Source: a candidate division Zixibacteria bacterium SM23_81 (lineage in GTDB: Bacteria; SM23-81). Taken from it: DNA of 64,000 nucleotides. Position 1 is the stretch's first letter. Every line of letters starts with the position of its first letter. Position numbers and translations under genes: made by a program. The DNA lies in assembly GCA_001304015.1 (NCBI GenBank), contig LJUY01000009.1, forward strand, positions 1-64,000, given 5' to 3'. The notes below the pieces were generated by a model. The model saw only the letters and a list, made by a program, of their open reading frames with translations. It was not told where the DNA came from and did not search any database. Positions 1-6,440 of this stretch are shown here, piece by piece.

Positions 1-117
1 TCTCATGTGGAGCCGTTTCTGGCCGTTACGAACCTCCTGGACGCCGCCTACCAGGAGGTGTATACCAGTCCAGCCCCCGGTCGTGAGACACGTCTGGGCC
101 TCGCGCTGACCTGGTGA
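1..117 (+). CDS. TonB-dependent receptor, C-terminal end (partial)
   Basis: Frame 1 is open from the window edge to a TGA at 115-117 and encodes the last 38 residues of a protein. It contains VTNLLDAAYQEVY and ends PGRETRLGLALTW. That pattern (a folded NLLD segment, a PGR turn, then a final amphipathic strand ending in an aromatic) is what the last two beta-strands of TonB-dependent outer-membrane receptors look like. The complete receptor at 17730 ends similarly (LRLGLSVSW). The role would be TonB-energised uptake across the outer membrane, substrate unknown. The rest of the gene lies outside the window. Confidence 0.7.
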   Translation, partial: SHVEPFLAVTNLLDAAYQEVYTSPAPGRETRLGLALTW

Positions 118-129
118 GGTGCCGGCAAC

Positions 130-786
130 GTGAGTCTCTACGGCGCCATAGATCCAACGGCATCCGAGAAGAGGTGGTCTGCCTGCGCCCTTCTGAACGA
201 AGAACCTTCCCTTCAAGATTTGAGCCGCTGTTACGGTGACAAGGAAATCATCGATTTTTTCCCCAAAACAGTCTGGGCGGTCGGCCTGGACGCCCCCTGC
301 TCCCTTCCCTTAGGCTTGAATACCTGCTGTCTCCAAGATAACCCCACCTGCACCTGCCAACCTTTACATCCTTGGAAAGGCAGAGCCTGTGAGCGAGATC
401 TGGTCAAGGCTGGGTTTCGCGTCTTTTATCCCAGCAGAAACATCTTCTGCAAAGGTTGGCTTCGCCGAGGCCTGCGATTGAAAAAGAAGCTGGAGGAGGC
501 GGGATTTACGGTGCTGGAGATATACCCTCACGCTGCCAGAAAACGTCTTTTCGGCTCTTTTCCCCCTAAAAGCACCCGCCAGGGTCGCCGATCTCTACAA
601 AATTCTCTCCGACACTTGATCAACGCCATTCCGAGTCCCACAAACCAGCTTCTCTCCCACCACGAGCTGGATGCGATTTTTGGGGCGTACACGGTGTACT
701 TGCATCGGCGGGGATTGACTGAAGATATGGGGGATCCGGAGGAGGGGGTAGTGGTTATTCCCAGAGGAGGCTTGAAGCTGGGTTAA
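130..786 (+). CDS. DUF429 family protein (RNase H-like fold)
   Basis: A 218-residue protein that starts at GTG 130, 12 bp after the receptor stop; GAGGTG at 117-122 serves as ribosome site. Family features seen: an N-terminal GAIDPT strand, the GLDAP segment at residues 52-56, EIYPHAA at 130-136, and the late motif HHELDAIFGAY followed by GVVVIP near the C-terminus. These match DUF429, a family predicted to have an RNase H-like nuclease fold but without a proven reaction. Residues 57-107 are unusually cysteine-rich (C57, C66, C67, C74, C76, C87, C107), which could bind a metal. The last six codons fall inside a repeat also found at 9758-9845. Function is unknown. Confidence 0.75.
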   Translation: MSLYGAIDPTASEKRWSACALLNEEPSLQDLSRCYGDKEIIDFFPKTVWAVGLDAPCSLPLGLNTCCLQDNPTCTCQPLHPWKGRACERDLVKAGFRVFYPSRNIFCKGWLRRGLRLKKKLEEAGFTVLEIYPHAARKRLFGSFPPKSTRQGRRSLQNSLRHLINAIPSPTNQLLSHHELDAIFGAYTVYLHRRGLTEDMGDPEEGVVVIPRGGLKLG

Positions 787-854
787 GTTATGGAAACTGG
801 TTAGGAAACTTGATGCAAGATGCTGGAAGCTAGATGAAGAACGTTATCCTCAAA
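768..854. repeat. Dispersed ~87-bp repeat, copy A
   Basis: This stretch aligns almost end to end with 9758-9845 in the same orientation (shared runs AGGCTTGAAGCTGG, GCAAGATGC, GTTATC, with scattered substitutions). It overlaps the last codons and stop of the DUF429 gene. It is internally built from degenerate GAAGCTGG/GGAAACT units. Confidence 0.6.
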
Positions 855-1067
855 CCATACCAGTTTCCACAAACCACAAACAAGCCTCCTGGAAGTAGAA
901 TTTCGTGCCGTCGTGTGGCTTCACCCGACGGCCTGTTGGTATAGATAGCGACGCCGTGGACAACATCCATGGAGAGCACGTGGCGTTTTGAAAGAAGGGG
1001 AATACCTAAGATCAGGGCCCCTGCTGGTTAACCATGGAAACAAACCTGCGGCAAGACCCAAGCTTTT
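787..1067. other. Intergenic region between convergent genes
   Basis: No coding region is visible. It holds the rest of the dispersed repeat, an imperfect hairpin at 908-931 (CCGTCG arms pairing with CGACGG), and one copy (951-982) of the TGGATG/CATCCA-type hairpin repeat that recurs at 9467-9501 and 9722-9757. Confidence 0.6.
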
Positions 1068-3371
1068 TCAGTTATAGTACCAGATGCGGAGGCGGATATC
1101 ATCTATATAGGGGTCGTCTGCCATTCTGTGAACTCTCACAGATTCGGTTGTTAAACCATAATAAGTAGCCCCATAATTATAATCATATTGTTCACGAAAG
1201 CCGTAACTAACATGATGAATTGCATTAATACCGTCTGAGCGAAATTGGAGATCGACGACATAGTTGTCTACATTTCCACCGAGATTGTGTGTGAGAATTA
1301 AAACTCCATCCTGGCTTATAGCTCTCCAGCCACTATCATAGGCCGGTCGGGGGAAGGGAGCGCCAGCATTAGGCCCGATAGTTCCCCGGTACGCGCCGGT
1401 CACCAGCAAGTCTCCATCGACATGCAGATCGGCAGCGGGATTTGCAGTTCCGATGCCCACTTTACCGTCGTCTCTTTTCACAACGACATGAGGTCCGTAC
1501 AGCGTTGCACCTGATTTCCCGAAAAGCTGTAGTTGATTGACTGATCCATCATACTTCAGATTCATGCTGTAGGTGCCATCGTTATCCTCTGCCAACACCA
1601 GCTCGGCGACATCCTCAACGTTGCTGTTGGGCGCGATCATGACGGATCCCAATGTGTCGCTGCCGACGATGTGAAGATCAGTCACAGGACTCACCGTCCT
1701 AATGCCCACATTTCCATTGGGATCCAACACCAGATCCCCCCCCGCGTCGGTTTTGATGAAGCCATCGGTCCCATCATGAGTCAACTCGATATACTTGCCC
1801 CAATTGCCGGTGGCTTTGCCATGGACTCTGAACTTGGCATCATAGGTTCTGTTATCGCTAAATTGACTATACACCCCAAAGTTCTCATCGGAGCCATCAT
1901 CACCACAGATTAGAAAGTTGCTATTGCCGGTAAATCTAATTCCGGGCCAATTGCCGCCCCCATTGGTATCATGAAGAAGCAGATGCCCGCTCGTTGTAGA
2001 TATCTTTATGGTACCATCGACTTGAAGTTTCTCATTGGGGCTGGTGGTGCCGATGCCGACGTTTCCCGTGGTCCCCACACCGGAGCTGGGTCCCACGAAC
2101 AAAGTGGGGATATCGCTGTCGAAGCCGATCATCAGGGAACCACTAATGTTATTGATGAGGGTGTCTGTGCTGGCACCGCTCCCCAAAACCATGGTCACAG
2201 CCGCCGGTCCCGCTTTAACGAGCCGTCCAATAGCCGTGCACCCCAAATTCCCGCTGGCAACAGCGTGATACCCCATGGCGACAGCACCATAATCGCCTCT
2301 GGCACTGGTGTTATCCCCCAGGGCGGTGGCACCGTAATCCCCGCTGGCAGTGGTAACATTTCCCATGGCGGTGGCACCTTCATCTCCGCTAGCGGTGGTG
2401 CCGTATCCCATGGCAGTTGCACCATGGCTTCCGCTGGCGGTTGTTAATTGCCCCATCGCGGTGGCACCATGACTTCCGCTGGCTTCGGTATCCTGGCCCA
2501 TGGCGGTAGCGCCACTGCCCCCACTAGCTTTGGTATCATCGCCCAAGGCAACCGAAAGATAGCCCACACTATCAGGATCCCAATGGGTGCCGTCGCTATC
2601 TCTGCCGGCTCTTAAAGCTGCTTGATCCTTGTTCCAAAAGAACCTATCACCAGCTCGATACCCGTAGAAGTTCACATCATAACCCGTATCGTCCACACCC
2701 ACATTCAGCGTCCCTTGAATATCCAGCTTCGCCGAGGGGCTGGTGGTCCCGATGCCCACAGAATCGGTTACCGTCTCCAAACGGACCACGTTGCCATCAT
2801 CCACCCAACCACCGCCTCCACCACCACCGTCACAGCTGCGAGCATACTCGGCCGTATCAGCCTCGGCGGCCCATAAGGCATACCCAACTGCCGCGATCCG
2901 TTGCCGCGGTGTCAATTCGGGGTCACCTCCAACCTGAACTCCAAGCCAGCGCTCAGGATCTTTGAACACCGTGTCTGCGATGCTATCAACACTGCCCAAA
3001 AGAACATTGAAGACGCCACTGCTCACCACCACCGCCGGCTGCGTTTCCGTCCATACAGCAGTTCCTCCTACAGAAAGTGGATAAATGGAAAAGGTCATGG
3101 AAACGGTAGTGTCCAAGGTCACACCATCCCCGTCGGTCAGTGTGCCCTGGTAATTTATCAGACCCGGGACTTCGGCTTTCAAACCTTTGGATGCTGTCTC
3201 CTGGGTAAAATAAATCCCGGAAGGATTTGAAGAAATCGTCCGCGAAGCCTGACTTTCGGTCTGTGTCCGGGAGAGCTCAGCCTGATCGGACTGAGTGGCG
3301 ACCTCTCCGGCTAGCGCCGCCGCCGACAGCAGAGACACCGACAGCACGACCACAAAAGCACCCGCTCTCAT
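1068..3371 (-). CDS. Secreted fibre/adhesin protein with YadA-like head repeats
   Basis: A 767-residue exported protein with a signal peptide at residues 1-21 (cleavage near ALAG). Residues about 67-180 form a domain shared with the two other fibre proteins here (INYQGTLTD ... QRIAAVGYALWAAEADTAEYA). A Gly-rich linker follows. Residues 272-400 carry about seven 14-residue repeats of the type GATAMG-x3-TASG, the signature of YadA/Hep_Hag left-handed beta-roll heads, so the protein is probably trimeric. GIGTTSP units typical of tail-fibre-like proteins flank the roll. The C-terminus (ending RLRIWYYN) is neither an S74 chaperone nor a YadA anchor. The start has a strong ribosome site (AGGAGGTGCGCC before ATG). 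Likely an extracellular or surface appendage. The ligand is unknown. Confidence 0.75.
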   Translation of the reverse strand: MRAGAFVVVLSVSLLSAAALAGEVATQSDQAELSRTQTESQASRTISSNPSGIYFTQETASKGLKAEVPGLINYQGTLTDGDGVTLDTTVSMTFSIYPLSVGGTAVWTETQPAVVVSSGVFNVLLGSVDSIADTVFKDPERWLGVQVGGDPELTPRQRIAAVGYALWAAEADTAEYARSCDGGGGGGGWVDDGNVVRLETVTDSVGIGTTSPSAKLDIQGTLNVGVDDTGYDVNFYGYRAGDRFFWNKDQAALRAGRDSDGTHWDPDSVGYLSVALGDDTKASGGSGATAMGQDTEASGSHGATAMGQLTTASGSHGATAMGYGTTASGDEGATAMGNVTTASGDYGATALGDNTSARGDYGAVAMGYHAVASGNLGCTAIGRLVKAGPAAVTMVLGSGASTDTLINNISGSLMIGFDSDIPTLFVGPSSGVGTTGNVGIGTTSPNEKLQVDGTIKISTTSGHLLLHDTNGGGNWPGIRFTGNSNFLICGDDGSDENFGVYSQFSDNRTYDAKFRVHGKATGNWGKYIELTHDGTDGFIKTDAGGDLVLDPNGNVGIRTVSPVTDLHIVGSDTLGSVMIAPNSNVEDVAELVLAEDNDGTYSMNLKYDGSVNQLQLFGKSGATLYGPHVVVKRDDGKVGIGTANPAADLHVDGDLLVTGAYRGTIGPNAGAPFPRPAYDSGWRAISQDGVLILTHNLGGNVDNYVVDLQFRSDGINAIHHVSYGFREQYDYNYGATYYGLTTESVRVHRMADDPYIDDIRLRIWYYN
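2200..2560 (-). repeat. 42-bp tandem repeats encoding the YadA-like roll
   Basis: In-frame 14-codon repeats inside the adhesin gene. Because the period is a multiple of three, several other frames also stay open here; those are artefacts of the repeat. Confidence 0.75.
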
Positions 3372-3530
3372 GGCGCACCTCCTGTGAGGATTGCAAAGTG
3401 ACTACAAGAAATGTCAATAGTGAAAACGTCTGCCGTATATTCTTTCCTTTCTCATTTGCTCCACATTACTGCGTTGAGTTCGTCCTTTAAGATGAAAAGA
3501 AAATGCGGTGCAGGCGAATGCCAAAGCTTC

Positions 3531-3606
3531 GGTTCCAGAGGTAATGGTATTGCTTCCTCAGCCATATGAGCGGAGAAAGCCTGCTCAAAGATTCGACACC
3601 CGCCCA
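3531..3606 (-). ncRNA. Repeated structured intergenic element, copy B
   Basis: About three quarters of positions match 5735-5811. Conserved blocks on the plus strand are GGTTCCAGAGGTAA, CTTCCTCAGC, AGCGGAGAAAGCC, CTCAAAG and CACCCGCCCA. On the minus strand a CTTTCTC block can pair with GAGGAAG, a stem kept in both copies. It lies between the stop of the S74 fibre gene and the start of the YadA-like gene, so on the minus strand it would be intercistronic or leader RNA. No known riboswitch consensus was recognised. Confidence 0.45.
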
Positions 3607-3621
3607 ACTTGATTTTTCTTT

Positions 3622-5550
3622 TTACCTGATCTCTGCCTTTATGGCTTCAATCTCCTTCCTTAATTCTCGATTCGCCGCCCTCAGCTCCTTGACCGCCTCG
3701 ATGAGCACTCCCGTCAATCTGCCATAGTCAACGGCCCGGTAGCCCTCCTCACCCCAGGTGGTCACCAACTCTGGAAATTGTTCCTCCACCTCCTGAGCGA
3801 TAACGCCGATCTCGCGGTGGCCCGTGGAGCGGCCAAAGGACTCGTACAGGTCATTCCAATCGAAGGAGACGCCGCGGATTTTTTCCAGCCGGTCTAGCAC
3901 GTTTTTCAATTGCTCAACATCTGTTTTCAACCTCGCATCGGATGAGGTGGGGAAGCTGGAGGCATGACAGGCCCCAGCTACATCTAGAAGATATCCTGGA
4001 GTACCCGTCTTGATACCAACCCAGCTATCGCTGCCTCGAACAAAAAGAGCATGAGAGCTCACGTCCGATTCCACGCGGAAATCAACATCGCTACTGAAAT
4101 CGTTGATAATGACCGCATCGTGAATGTCCTCCTCGGCGGTGATCAGTTTTACACCACCTCCATACAAATCTATTTGATTATACCCCAAGTACAGATAAGT
4201 GTCTTCGTCCCCATTGTGATAGATATAGTCGTTGATTCCAACAGTGCCATTGACATCGAGTGTATAGTCTGGAGTCGTTGTATTGACACCCACATCGCCA
4301 TTTATGGCCAAGATATCATTGTCAAACTCGCCATAGACCAGCGGGCTAGTGGTATCGGAGTTATCTATATATAGCTTGTTAGAACCGGTCTCAGAGCGTC
4401 CAGCATCATAGCCGATAAAGACATTACTTGAACCTGCATTGGAGTAGCCTGCCCCATAGCCTACGAATGTGTTGCACTCACCTGTGTTGGAGTGGCCCGC
4501 TCCACTGCCTAGGAATGTGTTGCTACCACCTAGGCTGAGATCGTAGCCTGCCGCATAACCCACGCATGTGTTAAAATTGCTATGGCTGGAACAGCCCGCA
4601 GCATAGCCTACGAATGTGTTGCACCAGCCATACACGTTGGAGTGGCCTGCGGCATTACCTAAGAATGTGTTTGAGAAGCCGTCGGTGTTGCGGCGGCCTG
4701 CATACATGCCTAAGAATGTGTTATTGGAGCCTCCTTCGTTGGAGAAGCCTGCATTCAGGCCTAAGAATGTGTTGTCATTACCGGTTAAGTTGGAGTAGCC
4801 TGCATTTAGGCCTAAGAATGTGTTGTAGGAGCCTAAGATGTTTGAGTGGCCTGCATTGATGCCTACGAAGGTGTTCGCACCTTTGATATTACTCGCATAG
4901 AGCACTGTGCTCCCATCAATCTGGTAGCTGGAATTGGCGTTGATATCTCCGTTGACATCGAGCTTGGCTGCAGGAGTTGTTGTTCCAATGCCAACACTCC
5001 CCGGCACAGCAGAATACATATTATTTCCCGAAACGGTCCAATCCCCGTCATCTCCACTAATACCACTACGAGCATACTCGGCCGTATCAGCCTCAGAGGC
5101 CCAGAAGGCATACCCTACCGCCGTAATACGTTGCCGAGGCTGAAGCTCGGGATCGCCTCCAACCCGCACTCCAAGCCAACGTGTGGGAGCTTTGAACACC
5201 GTATCAGGAATGCTATTCACTCTCCCTAACAGAACATTGAAAATACCACTGCTCACCACCACCGCTGGCTGAGTCTCAGTCCATTTCAGAGTCCCTCCTG
5301 TCGAATCGTCGTAAATTGAAAAGGCCATGGAAACTGTCGTGTCCATGGCCACCCCGTCCTCATCGGTGAGCGTGCCTTGGTAATTCATCAGACCTGGCAC
5401 TTCGGTCTTAGGCCCTTTCGATGCAGGGCCTTCAGCCAGGGTCAGACGGGACGCATCCGTCCGCGTCGCCTCGGTGGCGTCTTCCCCAGTCAGCGTTGCT
5501 GTCGACACAAGAACTATCGACAGCGCTACCATAAAAGCGATCGCTCTCAT
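3622..5550 (-). CDS. Secreted fibre protein with NTFLG repeats and S74 chaperone domain
   Basis: A 642-residue exported protein with a signal peptide at about 1-21, then the shared N-terminal domain (MNYQGTLTDEDG ... AFWASEADTAEYA, about 52-160). Residues 225-392 hold about nine 17-22-residue repeats centred on NTFLG-x2-AG-x-SN, a solenoid-type fibre repeat. Residues 535-642 are a Peptidase S74 intramolecular chaperone: SSDARLK supplies the Ser-Lys pair (S537, K542), followed by GVIAQEVEEQFPELV, YGRLTGVLIEAVKEL and a terminal coiled coil. In this family the domain trimerises, folds the fibre and cleaves itself off. The ribosome site is TAGGAGGTATTTC before ATG. Such proteins are often annotated as tail fibre, but the signal peptide argues for a cellular surface protein. 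Confidence 0.8.
   Translation of the reverse strand: MRAIAFMVALSIVLVSTATLTGEDATEATRTDASRLTLAEGPASKGPKTEVPGLMNYQGTLTDEDGVAMDTTVSMAFSIYDDSTGGTLKWTETQPAVVVSSGIFNVLLGRVNSIPDTVFKAPTRWLGVRVGGDPELQPRQRITAVGYAFWASEADTAEYARSGISGDDGDWTVSGNNMYSAVPGSVGIGTTTPAAKLDVNGDINANSSYQIDGSTVLYASNIKGANTFVGINAGHSNILGSYNTFLGLNAGYSNLTGNDNTFLGLNAGFSNEGGSNNTFLGMYAGRRNTDGFSNTFLGNAAGHSNVYGWCNTFVGYAAGCSSHSNFNTCVGYAAGYDLSLGGSNTFLGSGAGHSNTGECNTFVGYGAGYSNAGSSNVFIGYDAGRSETGSNKLYIDNSDTTSPLVYGEFDNDILAINGDVGVNTTTPDYTLDVNGTVGINDYIYHNGDEDTYLYLGYNQIDLYGGGVKLITAEEDIHDAVIINDFSSDVDFRVESDVSSHALFVRGSDSWVGIKTGTPGYLLDVAGACHASSFPTSSDARLKTDVEQLKNVLDRLEKIRGVSFDWNDLYESFGRSTGHREIGVIAQEVEEQFPELVTTWGEEGYRAVDYGRLTGVLIEAVKELRAANRELRKEIEAIKAEIR
4377..4878 (-). 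repeat. Tandem repeats encoding NTFLG solenoid units
   Basis: Imperfect in-frame repeats of about 50-66 bp (on the plus strand CCTAAGAATGTGTT recurs) inside the S74 fibre gene. Confidence 0.7.
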
Positions 5551-5714
5551 GAAATACCTCCTAGGAAGGCAAGGTTAAAGGTTTTGTTGCTAATGGGAGT
5601 TGAAATGATTATTGTATATTCGATCTTCTTTGGCAGAAAATAAACGACTGTGGCACAAAATACTTCGGCCCCCGAGAAGAGTCCCCGCCACCCTCAACTC
5701 CTGCCCAAGGAAAA

Positions 5715-5810
5715 GGGCGGGTGCAAAAAACTCTGGTTCCAGAGGTAACGCACCTACTTCCTCAGCAATCTTAGCGGAGAAAGCCCACCTCAAAGGTTCC
5801 GCACCCGCCC
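5715..5810 (-). ncRNA. Repeated structured intergenic element, copy A
   Basis: A perfect 10-bp inverted repeat (GGGCGGGTGC at 5715-5724, GCACCCGCCC at 5801-5810) encloses an inner hairpin CTCTGGTTCCAGAG (5731-5744) and the CTTTCTC/GAGGAAG pairing shared with copy B. On the minus strand the closing arm is followed by TTTTCC. It lies after the stop of the FN3 gene (5853) and about 165 bp before the start of the S74 fibre gene. It could be an attenuator, a processing site or a leader regulator. Confidence 0.5.
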
Positions 5811-5852
5811 AAAACAGCTGAAAAACCTCGATTTTCTCAAACAAGGGCTAGC

Positions 5853-6419
5853 TTATTTAGCTCCAGCATCCAAGCTAGCGTCGAATTCCCCCACCTGGTT
5901 GGAATCCTCAGACAGGTTGCGGCTCGGATCCATCGCCTTGGCCACGTAGAAATAGTTGGTTAAAGTGTCTCCGGCAGCACCCAGATCCAGATAAGATGTG
6001 CCCTTGGTTCCGCCGAGGGAGTCTCCGCCAGTGGCCTCAAAATAGGGCTGTGTGGCTCGATAGACCACATAGTGGTCGATGGCCACGTTGTCGGCGGCGT
6101 GGGACCACTCCAACAGGATGTCATTCTCCGCCAGGTTGGCCGTCAAATCCCCGATGGTCGATGGGACCACGGGATCCTGATACCAGAATCCCGCGCCCAT
6201 CTCAAAGTTCGTGCTGGCAGAAGGCCCGATAGGCGTAGACTGACCCAGTGTGGACTTCACCACGAAGTTCGTGGAGCTGGCCTGCCCACCCGCTGATGCT
6301 ATCACCGAGGTGGCCATCTGGGCGTCGCCTGAGGCCAAGGAAAACGAAAACAGAACAGCCGCGACCAATAGCATCATCCTGCCAGCGTAACTTTCTGGTC
6401 CTAATCCTCTTTTATTCAT
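5853..6419 (-). CDS. Small exported fibronectin type III domain protein
   Basis: 188 residues with an N-terminal hydrophobic export segment (MMLLVAAVLFSFSLASG; the start could be the first methionine or the MM pair 14 codons on). A segment of the type GGQASSTNFVVKSTLGQS...FEMGAGFW follows. This is common in exported proteins of such genomes, next to fibre genes. One FN3 domain covers about residues 85-180 (TANLAENDILLEWSHAADN, YVVYRAT, YFYVAKAMDPS). It starts 21 bp after the stop of the long GVYG fibre gene, so the two are probably cotranscribed. It may be an accessory or assembly protein for the fibre. That role is inferred from position only. Confidence 0.65.
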   Translation of the reverse strand: MNKRGLGPESYAGRMMLLVAAVLFSFSLASGDAQMATSVIASAGGQASSTNFVVKSTLGQSTPIGPSASTNFEMGAGFWYQDPVVPSTIGDLTANLAENDILLEWSHAADNVAIDHYVVYRATQPYFEATGGDSLGGTKGTSYLDLGAAGDTLTNYFYVAKAMDPSRNLSEDSNQVGEFDASLDAGAK

Positions 6420-6440
6420 AGCAGCTCACCCCTCTCCAGC

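Noticed and set aside
2195-2447. Open frames on both strands within the YadA-like repeat region
   Set aside because: They stay open only because the 42-bp repeat period is a multiple of three; compositions are repeat artefacts.
4377-4878. Possible CRISPR-like array
   Set aside because: The repeats are in-frame protein repeats (NTFLG units) of uneven length without conserved identical direct repeats or unique spacers.
5625-5665. Second sigma-54 site (TGGCAC near 5652)
   Set aside because: No TTGC follows at the required GG-N10-GC distance.
3531-5811. Known riboswitch (c-di-GMP, cobalamin, glycine, c-di-AMP) in the fibre leaders
   Set aside because: None of the conserved core strings of these classes could be found in either strand; only a generic structured element is supported.
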